A DNA stretch of 11,631 bases, taken from JBAYNS01 sp041678625. GTDB lineage: Bacteria; Patescibacteriota; Gracilibacteria; Peribacterales; Peribacteraceae. The notes beneath the pieces were generated by a model. That model was not told the origin of the DNA. It did no database searches and worked only from the letters and a program-made list of their open reading frames with translations. Made by a program: the position numbers and the translations under genes. Of the stretch, positions 1 through 6,779 are shown one piece after another. Positions within the stretch are counted from its first letter, which is position 1, and each line of letters opens with the position of its first letter. The DNA lies in the NCBI GenBank assembly GCA_041678625.1, contig JBAYNS010000026.1:1-11631 (forward strand), in the 5' to 3' direction.

Positions 1-2164
1 CGAAATTCTGGAATTCATCAACGTAGAGGTAGAAACGCTTGCGCTGATCTTTGGGAATACTTGCACGGGAAAGCGCAGCCATATTGATCTTGTTCACGAA
101 GATGAGACCGAGGAGCTGAGCATTCACGTCACCGATTTTTCCTTTGCTGAGATTCACGAGCAGCACTTTGCCCTCGTCCATAATCTGACGGATGTTAAAG
201 GCGCTCTTGGGTTGTCCGATAATGTTGCGCATCGTCGTATTGGTGACGAACGGCCCGAACTTGGAACTGAAGTACGGAATCATTTCCTCTTTTTCCCTCG
301 CTCCGGTTTTGGCTATTTCGTGTTCCCAGAATGAACGCACTACGGGATTGCGGCACTTGCTCACTTTGTACCTCTGGAATTCATCATCGACGAAAAGTCG
401 TGGGACATCGATGAGCGTTGCCCCTTCTTCTTCATCATCCATGAGCGTCAGACAGCCGTTGCGGAAGTAGTGCTGAATGCGCGGACCGAAGATCTCGTTT
501 CCGAAGAGCTTGATGAAAATCTCCATTGCATCCAGTGATGCGCGGTCTTTCTCTTCATCCGTCTTGGCCTCCAGAAGATTGAGCCCCATCGGCCGTTCAA
601 GATCCGAAGGATCAAAGACGACGATGTCGCGGGCGCGCTCTTTGGGTACATGAGCAAGCGCATCTTCAATCAGATCTCCATGCGGATCCACGATGCACAC
701 GCCTTCCTTGTTGATGATATCCTGCCGCGACATGTACGAAAGCAGCGTGGATTTTCCTGATCCGGATTTACCAATGATGTAGTGATGACGGGTGCGATCG
801 CTCCGCAGGAAGCGGATGGGAGTTTCTGTGCCACGGTGTTGATTGACGCCAAGAACAATACCTTCCTGCGGTGCGTTGGGGGGCGGAGGCAACACTTTGT
901 ACGTACTCCACTGAATAATAGGCATTTTGTTGTAACGACTGTCCGGGAAGTGATAGAGACCTGCGAGCTCCTTCTCTCCCAGAAGGCATTCTTTGCTAAA
1001 GTATCCGCTTACGCGCCAGTTCCACATCTGGCGAATGAGCGAAGCATTCCACCGCAATGGGAGAAAATCCACAATCATCCGTTTATTCTGCAAATAGTTT
1101 CCGTAGAGGTCTTTGAATGCATTACATGCCACCTGCAAGTTGTTCGTGATATCCATGGAACGATCGAACGTCTTGCCTGCGGCAGCAATGCGGATAGATG
1201 CGTGATAGATATTCATGCCTGCCTTCTGCCCCATACGCTTGTAGAGCTCCTCTTCCGGCTGAATCATGCGAATGTAGCGATCACCCTCGTTTGCACCAGG
1301 AGCAAACGTTTTACCATCCGTTCCCGTTGCAACGCTGCTGAAAACTTTCACCAGCGTGCTCACGATGGGAATGTGCCCAAGCCAGCTGTCCGTTTTTCCT
1401 TTGAACATCATCGTTGCATGCTTCTTTGCCTGTTTCCCCCATTTGTTTGAAAAGGACGGTGTGAGCACCACCTGCATTCCGGCAATTTCATCATCGGCCG
1501 TTTTGCTCAGAACATTAGAGATACCATTGAGCGGATCATCCTGCATGTCTTCATAGAACCGGAGCGGATACATGAACTTCTCTTTGAACACCATGTTGTA
1601 TCCCACCAGCTTGGTTCCCGGCATAGAGATACTTGGCGTTTTTGCCGGCGTAACCTCCGCATCGGGATAGAACGCCGTGATCTGCTTTTCCACAATCGAC
1701 GTGAGATTCGGATTCGTAACGACGTAGAATGTGAGCTGTCCTTTTTCGACATATAACTCAAAGCTGAGAATGATGTACCGAAAAATCCAAAAATGCAGAA
1801 TCTGCCAGAAGTAGAGATTGCGCACTTCCCAGAGAGCGCGGTAGAGCTGCTCCATCACGGCAATCTTCTCTTTGAAATCTTTTTCGGTGCGGTGCTCCTG
1901 ATCAATCTTGCTATCCGTGCGTGGCAGTGTGACCTTGAGCGCTACCAGACGTTTCACGTTGTATAGTGCATACGCAAAGCGACCCCAGTACTTAAAGAGT
2001 CTCCAGCAAAAGTAGAGTGTAACAAGCAGGACGGTATTGCTCACCGGATCACCGATGAACCATGTCCAGAGGATTCCCCAGATACGCGCATGCACAACCG
2101 TCGTGAAGAGTGCGACAGTCAGCCAGAGCAGGGGCCAGAAGAAGAAGCGGAGGAAGTGAATCAC
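1..2164 (-). CDS. VirD4/TraD-like membrane-anchored P-loop ATPase (3' end beyond window)
   Basis: Likely a type IV secretion/conjugation-type coupling ATPase at the inner membrane, which would use ATP to move DNA or protein. The reading frame stays open from GTG 2164 to the left edge: 721 complete codons with the C-terminus missing. Hydrophobic segments lie at about residues 4-27 and 43-57, with an aromatic, possibly membrane-associated stretch at about 115-137. Walker A is GKSGSGKST (465-473) and is followed by IVDPHGD. Walker B is YLYVDEFQNF (712-721), right at the edge. The DEFQNF form is typical of VirD4/TraG/TraD-type and HerA-like ATPases of Patescibacteria and Firmicutes; this is family knowledge, not a search result. 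An in-frame TAA at 2180-2182 limits the 5' end. GTG 2164 is chosen because it keeps the N-terminal helix; no Shine-Dalgarno is visible. It is the last gene of the minus-strand block, after the two wall-enzyme genes. A HerA-type translocase cannot be excluded without the C-terminus. Confidence 0.85.
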   Translation of the reverse strand, partial: MIHFLRFFFWPLLWLTVALFTTVVHARIWGILWTWFIGDPVSNTVLLVTLYFCWRLFKYWGRFAYALYNVKRLVALKVTLPRTDSKIDQEHRTEKDFKEKIAVMEQLYRALWEVRNLYFWQILHFWIFRYIILSFELYVEKGQLTFYVVTNPNLTSIVEKQITAFYPDAEVTPAKTPSISMPGTKLVGYNMVFKEKFMYPLRFYEDMQDDPLNGISNVLSKTADDEIAGMQVVLTPSFSNKWGKQAKKHATMMFKGKTDSWLGHIPIVSTLVKVFSSVATGTDGKTFAPGANEGDRYIRMIQPEEELYKRMGQKAGMNIYHASIRIAAAGKTFDRSMDITNNLQVACNAFKDLYGNYLQNKRMIVDFLPLRWNASLIRQMWNWRVSGYFSKECLLGEKELAGLYHFPDSRYNKMPIIQWSTYKVLPPPPNAPQEGIVLGVNQHRGTETPIRFLRSDRTRHHYIIGKSGSGKSTLLSYMSRQDIINKEGVCIVDPHGDLIEDALAHVPKERARDIVVFDPSDLERPMGLNLLEAKTDEEKDRASLDAMEIFIKLFGNEIFGPRIQHYFRNGCLTLMDDEEEGATLIDVPRLFVDDEFQRYKVSKCRNPVVRSFWEHEIAKTGAREKEEMIPYFSSKFGPFVTNTTMRNIIGQPKSAFNIRQIMDEGKVLLVNLSKGKIGDVNAQLLGLIFVNKINMAALSRASIPKDQRKRFYLYVDEFQNF

Positions 2165-2207
2165 AGGCAGACAGTTGACTTATGTAGGAGCAGCATACAA
2201 TCTCCGT

Positions 2208-2216
2208 ATTGTAGCA
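2208..2216 (-). promoter_or_regulatory. Candidate extended -10 promoter for the VirD4-like gene
   Basis: On the minus strand this reads TGCTACAAT, an extended -10 (TGn plus TACAAT) in the 84-base gap between the RlpA-like stop and GTG 2164. No good -35 is seen at 16-18 bases, which extended -10 promoters do not require. The predicted transcript would start near 2201 and have a leader of about 37 bases. Seen as a motif only; function is inferred. Confidence 0.4.
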
Positions 2217-2248
2217 GAAAATTGACGTTTTCGATAGACGCAGTCTGA

Positions 2249-3298
2249 TCACACCTCTTCTCCCAGGCATGCATGGACGTGCATCACAAAATCCCGAACC
2301 CTCCCTTCTGTGGTTCCTATGGAGAAAACGTAGTCTCCTGCCTGAGAGGGCGTGAAATGGAAGCGTTCCTCAGGACCAACCCAATCCTGTAAACGGACAG
2401 ATGAGCCGTCGGGATACCGAACGGATCGCACAACAAAGAAGCGATTTGCACCAAGCGAAATCTGTTCACGAACAGTCCAGTCATGCGGAACGCCCCGATG
2501 GAATCGGACATCTCGTGTTATGCGTTTTTGAAACCGGCGCGGCGCCTGCATACACACATCAACGAACTCTTCATCACCCAGACGCTGGAAACGCGCATTC
2601 AAGACCCCCTGAGAATGATCGGCAATTTCCGCGAACGCTGCACGGCTCAAATCCATGTCGCGCCCATCCACGTATGGACCGCGATCATTGATACGCACGG
2701 TGACGCTCCGATTATTCTCTACATTCGTTACTTTCACGAGGGTGTTGTGCGGGAACGAGCGGTGTGCCGCGGTGAGTGCGTTCATATCGAAGGTTTCTCC
2801 GAATGCCGTGCCACGCCCATGAAAATCGTCCCCGTAGTAACTCACCTCATGCACTTCTTCTGCGAGCATCTGATCCAGTTTCTGCATGAACGCAAAAAGG
2901 GATTCCTGTGATACTGTTTCGGAAAAATCCTCATCACCTGCCGTAATGGGATAGTGCTCCAGAAGCAGCGGAAGATCGCTACGATCCATGTCGGGGAGCT
3001 CCTCTACATTGCGTGTACGCATGAGCCACAACAACGCATCTTCTAGCAGAAGAGGATCTTCCGGTTTGAAGAGCTCTGCTTCCTCCAGAATGCCACGATT
3101 CCGCGCGTACGAGATTTTGGTGTATCCTATGTCCTCCGGCTGAACATCGTCGAATTCGGGAATGGTTTGTTCCGGTGCAGAACGCCGAATGCTCTCCCAA
3201 ATAAACAAAAATCCCTCGCGACGCGTGAGGGTGGCAGGACTCGCCACCGCATACACGGGCAACGAAAGAAGAACGATGAGCAGTATATATCTGCGCAC
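2249..3298 (-). CDS. rlpA: RlpA-like secreted double-psi beta-barrel protein with SLH-like N-terminal region
   Basis: Probable septal/cell-wall lytic transglycosylase or related peptidoglycan-acting protein. The frame is open from ATG 3364 (371 aa). GTG 3298 (codon 23) is preferred because it starts a normal signal peptide, VRRYILLIVLLSLPVYAVA, with a likely AVA|S cleavage; from ATG 3364 the gene would overlap the upstream stop by 16 bases. Numbering from ATG 3364: about 71-120 resemble an SLH repeat (FDDV start, YA..RGI, FKPEDPL, then an amphipathic helix). Residues 131-168 could be a second degenerate one. Residues 174-265 are the RlpA barrel: SYYGDDFHGRGTAFGE, LTAAH, VRINDRGPY, DLSRAAF. 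E190 and H201 sit where the catalytic pair of P. aeruginosa RlpA is found. The C-terminal 100 residues look beta-rich and unassigned, and no SPOR domain is visible. The upstream gene also encodes a secreted wall protein, so the two may work together. Confidence 0.88.
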   Translation of the reverse strand: MRRYILLIVLLSLPVYAVASPATLTRREGFLFIWESIRRSAPEQTIPEFDDVQPEDIGYTKISYARNRGILEEAELFKPEDPLLLEDALLWLMRTRNVEELPDMDRSDLPLLLEHYPITAGDEDFSETVSQESLFAFMQKLDQMLAEEVHEVSYYGDDFHGRGTAFGETFDMNALTAAHRSFPHNTLVKVTNVENNRSVTVRINDRGPYVDGRDMDLSRAAFAEIADHSQGVLNARFQRLGDEEFVDVCMQAPRRFQKRITRDVRFHRGVPHDWTVREQISLGANRFFVVRSVRYPDGSSVRLQDWVGPEERFHFTPSQAGDYVFSIGTTEGRVRDFVMHVHACLGEEV

Positions 3299-3348
3299 GC
3301 AAATAGCGTGAAGGACATTATCCCGAACGTCAATTGACGCACCGTGCA

Positions 3349-4737
3349 CTAGAGCACATTCCACCCTTCCGCACGCACACGGTTATAGCTCTCGCGAATA
3401 ATGCCACTCTTCATGTGCTCCAATGTTGCCGGCCCAACACGACCGGCACCGTCATCATGTGCAGTGGCAATGAGTCCTTCATCCAGCTGATATGCAATGA
3501 GTGCAGCTTTGGTTTCCGGACCGAAGTATCCCGTAACACGCTGTGGAGAGATGTACTCTTTGTCTGCAAGAAAGTTCTGCAACATACGCACTTCCGGCCA
3601 TGATTCCCCTTCTTCCAGAAAACGTTCCACTACTTCACCACGCTGTACCACAATCTGTTCAACCTTTCGACGATCCAGGAGTCGATCTGCCAGATGCGTA
3701 ACCAAAATACGATTCCACTCTGTAGAAAGCGTCTGCAGTGTAATGGGTCCAATGCGGCCTGCACCGGGATCTTGCTCTGTTCCTACAAGACGATGTTCTT
3801 GCTGAAAACGCAGAATTGCCGCTTGTATTGCAGACGAGTACTCCCCGTCCGTTCGGCCACGGTAGTATCCAAGAAAACGCAGAATGCGTTGTGCTTGTAT
3901 AATGACCGATGGCGGACTCTGGGCATCCACAAAACCGCTCACCGGACCGTTGGCACTGCTGCGCAATGCCGCGGCAAACAGGGTGACCGCAGCGCGTTCG
4001 GTGAGAACATCATCCGGTTCATTCATTTGATAGCCATCCAGAAATGCGCGCAGTGCCTGCTGCGTCTGCAAACCGAAGAATCCTGTTGGATTCTGGCTGA
4101 AGTATCCGACCCGCTTAAGGTGCTCCTGAAGCATGGATACCGATGGACCTCGACCTCCAAGGCGCGGCCGCACAGAGAGCATATCTCCTCCGGCAACCAT
4201 GTACGGATTCAAACGCTCGAACATCGTCGGCAGTGTTTCTAGAGCAAACGCTTCCTGCGGTTGCTCCGTATGCACCGGATAAACCGTACCGGCCACGCGT
4301 TGCACGCCGAATGAGAGAGCACGAGCTAAGCCTTCTTCTCCTTCTCCTACCCAAATATCCAAACGATGAATGCCATCATTCCGTTCGATGATTGCTCCGC
4401 CGCGATCATGCACGGTGAGAATGCCAATGCCGGGAAGTGTTACGCGGGTACCGAATGGATAGCGCGACGGCGCGGCAATCATACCCGGGTACACCGGCGT
4501 TCCATCAGCTGCCGTGTGCCCTTCTCCGTTGAGAATCTTATCGGCATTGAGTCCGCCTTTCACGTAGCAACACTGTCCGGGGACCGGCGAGTAATACGCT
4601 GTGAGAATGAACTCCTGTTCAAAAGGTTCCGACTGTAAAAACGGGTCTTCGTTACTGCGCGCCTGCATGGGTGCCACGAGCGCGATGACGAGCAGAATCG
4701 CCAGGATATGCCGCGGTGGACGAGGAAGCTCTTTCAT
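3349..4737 (-). CDS. Secreted 3D-domain protein with three peptidoglycan-binding (PG_binding_1-like) repeats
   Basis: Probably a wall-bound murein-acting enzyme. Of 462 residues, 10-26 form a signal peptide (hydrophobic ILAILLVIALVAP, likely cut after MQA). Residues 43-155 match the 3D domain, a small beta-barrel named for three aspartates and related to the MltA lytic transglycosylase core: LTAYYS, TAADGTPV, GMIAAPSRYPFGT, VHDRGGAI, RLDIWVG. The likely aspartates are D78, D111 and D127. Three repeats of the helix-turn-helix peptidoglycan-binding type follow at about 197-255, 277-337 and 380-442. Each has a LQ..L...GY start and a TG.FG..T..A or equivalent turn; the last two share D-x-GAGR-[IV]-GP-x-TL, seen as GAGRIGP (325-331) and GAGRVGP (430-436). 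The stop overlaps or abuts the RlpA-like gene, indicating co-transcription. ATG 4737 is the start nearest the signal peptide; no Shine-Dalgarno is visible. The exact bond cleaved cannot be read from sequence. Confidence 0.9.
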   Translation of the reverse strand: MKELPRPPRHILAILLVIALVAPMQARSNEDPFLQSEPFEQEFILTAYYSPVPGQCCYVKGGLNADKILNGEGHTAADGTPVYPGMIAAPSRYPFGTRVTLPGIGILTVHDRGGAIIERNDGIHRLDIWVGEGEEGLARALSFGVQRVAGTVYPVHTEQPQEAFALETLPTMFERLNPYMVAGGDMLSVRPRLGGRGPSVSMLQEHLKRVGYFSQNPTGFFGLQTQQALRAFLDGYQMNEPDDVLTERAAVTLFAAALRSSANGPVSGFVDAQSPPSVIIQAQRILRFLGYYRGRTDGEYSSAIQAAILRFQQEHRLVGTEQDPGAGRIGPITLQTLSTEWNRILVTHLADRLLDRRKVEQIVVQRGEVVERFLEEGESWPEVRMLQNFLADKEYISPQRVTGYFGPETKAALIAYQLDEGLIATAHDDGAGRVGPATLEHMKSGIIRESYNRVRAEGWNVL

Positions 4738-4760
4738 AAAAATGAAGTGTGTTTCTGATT

Positions 4761-4769
4761 ATTCTAGCA
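4761..4769 (-). promoter_or_regulatory. Candidate extended -10 promoter for the 3D-domain/RlpA-like operon
   Basis: The minus strand reads TGCTAGAAT, an extended -10 with five of six TATAAT positions. The transcript would begin near 4754, giving a leader of about 17 bases before ATG 4737. It has the same TGC-TAnnAT form as the candidates at 2208 and 5956. No convincing -35 box is visible. Confidence 0.45.
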
Positions 4770-4810
4770 AATTTCTGGTGTTCACGCCCTGAGCAGCAAG
4801 TGACAACTTT

Positions 4811-4824
4811 CCACATATATGTGG
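4811..4824. repeat. Perfect 14-bp palindrome CCACATATATGTGG (possible operator)
   Basis: A self-complementary 14-mer lies in the 141-base spacer between the peptidase stop and the 3D-domain gene start, about 45 bases upstream of the predicted -10 of the latter. Perfect two-fold symmetry fits a dimeric regulator site, but no regulator is encoded nearby. There is no T-run, so it is not a terminator. Function is inferred only. Confidence 0.35.
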
Positions 4825-4844
4825 TACTAGCCTCTTATGAAGTT

Positions 4845-4864
4845 CCGCCAGCTAATGTAGGCGG
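4845..4864. repeat. Short inverted repeat downstream of the peptidase gene
   Basis: CCGCC (4845-4849) pairs with GGCGG (4860-4864) around a 10-base loop, just after the peptidase stop in the direction of transcription. No U-tract follows, so intrinsic termination is doubtful. It lies about 40 bases beyond the palindromic element at 4902-4936. A second hairpin also follows the palindrome at tRNA-His. Confidence 0.35.
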
Positions 4865-4878
4865 TATCTTGCGTCACG

Positions 4879-5925
4879 TTACACGCCTCGCAGGGCAGAA
4901 TCCGTCCGTAGTCCCGCATACGCGGGACGAAGGCGGATAACGACTTCGTCCTCTAAGCGAATACCAAATTTTCCCGGGATGTATAGCCCCGGCTCGATCG
5001 TGACTATTTCATTCTTGAGCAGCTTTTTTTTGGGGGCGCGCTCACTTAAGGAGATACCTTCATGAATCTCCAAACCGACTCCATGTCCCAGTGCATGAGC
5101 AATGTAGTCCTCGAATCCGTGCTTCTTGAGTACCGCACAGGCAATGCGATCGAGTTCCCGGTTCGTCACGCCGGCACGGCATGCCTTTGTGGCACGCTCC
5201 TTGGCTTGCTCTACAGCAGCAAGAACCCGCTTTTGGAGAGCGGTTGGAGAACGCGTAAAAAAGACGGCGCTCTGATCCGCACAGTATCCGCGATACCGTG
5301 CTCCGACATCGATTTGCACAATGTGTCCCTTTCTGAGTTTTCTCCCTGTTGGATGGTGATGCGGTGAACTGGTATGGGAACCAAAAGCGACAATCGGATC
5401 AAAAGCAAGTCCATCAGCGCCCAACTCGTGAGCCCAACTCGTAAGCTTCCACGCCACATCGCGTTCCGTTATTCCTTTGCGTAACACTGCAGGAACTCTA
5501 CGAAGCATCTCATGCGTGATGTGTTGCGCCCGCCGGAAAGAGCGCAGTTCGCGTGCGTCTTTACTCCTGCGGAATTCCTCGATGACTCCTTTTGTTCGAA
5601 CAAATTTTGTGTTCTTAAATATGCGCTTCCACCGGCCAAGGCGGTCTACCGTCACGTCATTGGCCTCAAAGCCGCATTCTCTGCAACGCAGAAGCATGTT
5701 TTTCAGATCTTCATGGTCATGAATTGTTGCTGCCGGCAATGCTATACCCTCTGCCGCTTCCCGATAGCGCTGATCCACAAAAAGGCGGTATTTACGCTGT
5801 GTAATGAGCAAAAATCCCGCAGAAAGCTCCAATCCTGTCAGATATCGGATATTCGTGAGATTGGAAATGAGCAATGCCGGTGTACCGGCACGTGCAAGGA
5901 TGTGCGCAGGTGATATGGCTGGCAT
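4879..5925 (-). CDS. M24 family metallopeptidase (Xaa-Pro aminopeptidase/dipeptidase type)
   Basis: Cytoplasmic peptidase that probably removes N-terminal residues next to proline. Its 348 residues match the usual size of short PepP/PepQ-like proteins. Residues 1-125 form the N-terminal creatinase/prolidase domain (LLISNLTNIRYLTGL, VDQRY). Residues 133-330 form the pita-bread catalytic domain. All five metal ligands are present: D206 (IDVGA), D217 (CADQS), H281 (LGHGVGLEIHE), E311 (TIEPGLY) and E325 (RLEDEV). The segment around D217 is unusual: the common SDxTRT is replaced by ADQSAVFF, so the second-shell Thr/Arg are missing while the ligand is kept. The last 18 residues after EVVI are encoded by a dispersed palindromic element and are probably not ancestral. 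No signal peptide is seen. The ATG is divergent from the pilin-like gene at 5975. PepP versus PepQ cannot be settled by eye. Confidence 0.9.
   Translation of the reverse strand: MPAISPAHILARAGTPALLISNLTNIRYLTGLELSAGFLLITQRKYRLFVDQRYREAAEGIALPAATIHDHEDLKNMLLRCRECGFEANDVTVDRLGRWKRIFKNTKFVRTKGVIEEFRRSKDARELRSFRRAQHITHEMLRRVPAVLRKGITERDVAWKLTSWAHELGADGLAFDPIVAFGSHTSSPHHHPTGRKLRKGHIVQIDVGARYRGYCADQSAVFFTRSPTALQKRVLAAVEQAKERATKACRAGVTNRELDRIACAVLKKHGFEDYIAHALGHGVGLEIHEGISLSERAPKKKLLKNEIVTIEPGLYIPGKFGIRLEDEVVIRLRPAYAGLRTDSALRGV
4902..4936 (-). repeat. Palindromic dispersed element, copy 1 (inside peptidase 3' end)
   Basis: On the minus strand: CCGCCTTCG, then the perfect inner stem GTCCCGC-gtat-GCGGGAC, then TACGGACGG. 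It shares CCnCCTTCG at one end and CTACGG at the other with the copies at 8884-8928 and 10829-10870. Here it is translated in frame as R-L-R-P-A-Y-A-G-L-R-T of the peptidase C-terminus. Confidence 0.75.
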
Positions 5926-5955
5926 AAACGAAGGATAGCGTCACGGGGCATTTTA

Positions 5956-5964
5956 TGCTATCAT
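5956..5964 (+). promoter_or_regulatory. Candidate extended -10 promoter for the pilin-like operon, in a divergent intergenic spacer
   Basis: TGCTATCAT is an extended -10 in the 49-base spacer between the divergent peptidase and pilin-like genes. Transcription would start near 5970-5972, only a few bases before ATG 5975. A weak AGAAGG (5965-5970) sits 4 bases before the ATG but would largely precede the transcript, so near-leaderless initiation is possible. The opposite strand offers TAAAAT (5955-5950) and a TATCCT-like hexamer for the peptidase; neither has a good -35, so its start is uncertain. Confidence 0.45.
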
Positions 5965-5974
5965 AGAAGGAACT

Positions 5975-6379
5975 ATGCTCTCCATCTCACCCTCTACCAT
6001 CAGCCTACGCCTGACGTTCGCCATTGCCGCTTTGCTACGCCCCTGCCAAAAAGTTCTGGCATCTGTCTACACCGGAGACGGCGTGCAGGCAGGCGTTGCT
6101 GCTGCTGCCGATACCGGCGTTTCCACTGGCACCGACCTGAAAGCAGTGATCGGCGATATTGTGAATGAGGTTCTGACGTACGTTTCTCTGCTTGCTGTAG
6201 CAGTGATCATCATTGCAGGGCTTTACTTGATTGTGGGTGTGGGTAGCGACTCTTCCAAGGAAACGGCAAAGAAGATTGTTCTATACGTTGCCGCAGGGCT
6301 CATTGTGATTCTCCTCTCCAAAACATTCGTCGAACTCATTAAGACCATTGGTGGAAGTGGAGGTGGAATTACTCCCTAA
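5975..6379 (+). CDS. VirB2/TrbC-like pilin-type membrane protein (paralogue 1)
   Basis: A small secreted/membrane protein of 134 residues, probably a pilin-like or channel subunit of a type IV secretion-related system. Residues 9-30 form a signal peptide with likely cleavage near VLAS. A short Ala/Gly/Thr-rich loop follows. TM1 is at about 67-88 (TYVSLLAVAVIIIAGLYLIVG), then a polar turn GSDSSKETAKK (90-100), TM2 at about 101-122 (IVLYVAAGLIVILLS), and a Gly-rich end. The two-helix plus cleaved-signal layout with AG-x-x-L/M-x-V and a charged turn is the VirB2/TrbC arrangement; the match is by architecture, since these families are weakly conserved. It is first in the plus-strand cluster, 12 bases ahead of a paralogue with the same turn and TM2 pattern. 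A mechanosensitive or structural role is a less likely alternative. Confidence 0.75.
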   Translation: MLSISPSTISLRLTFAIAALLRPCQKVLASVYTGDGVQAGVAAAADTGVSTGTDLKAVIGDIVNEVLTYVSLLAVAVIIIAGLYLIVGVGSDSSKETAKKIVLYVAAGLIVILLSKTFVELIKTIGGSGGGITP

Positions 6380-6391
6380 AACTAAAAATCC

Positions 6392-6751
6392 ATGCACACA
6401 CTGGCACCAATCATCCGGCGTATCACAAGCCTTCTCTCAGGTGCGATTGCGTTGGCTCTGCTCCCTATACGGGTTGCTGCAGATCTTGGAGATGCAGGAG
6501 AAATAGATGTTCCCGGCGGTGGTAATATCCGCGGTACGCTCGAAAACATCCTGACTACCGTCCTCTCCTATGTGGGACTTATAGCAGTGATTGTTATTGT
6601 GATTGCTGGCATTATGATGGTGGTGAGTGCCGGTGACGAAAGCACAACTGCAAGAGCAAAGAAGGCTATTCTCTACGTTGTCGTTGGTCTCATTCTCATC
6701 ATCCTTGCCAGTGCCATTGTCACTATTATCAGTAATATTGGTAGTGGTTAA
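6392..6751 (+). CDS. VirB2/TrbC-like pilin-type membrane protein (paralogue 2)
   Basis: A 119-residue paralogue of the preceding product. The signal peptide is at 8-30 (basic IIRRI start, cleavage near RVAA). A short Gly/Asp-rich segment follows, then TM1 at about 58-79 (LSYVGLIAVIVIVIAGIMMVV), the turn SAGDESTTARAKK (79-91), TM2 at about 92-113 (AILYVVVGLILIILASAIV) and a Gly-Ser end. The stretch from the end of TM1 to TM2 aligns with paralogue 1: AG....V..G.(D/E).S...AKK..LYV..GLI.I. This shows a tandem duplication. The start ATG has no Shine-Dalgarno. The next gene follows after 28 bases, consistent with one operon. Two pilin-like subunits side by side could be major and minor subunits; that is inference. 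Confidence 0.75.
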   Translation: MHTLAPIIRRITSLLSGAIALALLPIRVAADLGDAGEIDVPGGGNIRGTLENILTTVLSYVGLIAVIVIVIAGIMMVVSAGDESTTARAKKAILYVVVGLILIILASAIVTIISNIGSG

Positions 6752-6779
6752 GAACTTCTGTGAGAATACGCATTCTGTT

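Noticed and set aside
782..1450. 222-codon plus-strand open frame with Cys/His-rich translation
   Set aside because: It lies wholly antisense to the VirD4-like ATPase gene, whose frame holds Walker A and B and continuous family-like sequence. The product shows no recognisable domain.
3298..3364. ATG 3364 as the RlpA-like start
   Set aside because: It would place 22 polar residues before the signal peptide and overlap the upstream gene; GTG 3298 gives a standard export signal. It remains possible, so the start is uncertain.
6627..6779. 51-codon N-terminal extension of the PKD protein
   Set aside because: It overlaps the VirB2-like gene in another frame. The inner ATG 6780 begins a normal signal peptide and leaves a 28-base gap after the previous stop.
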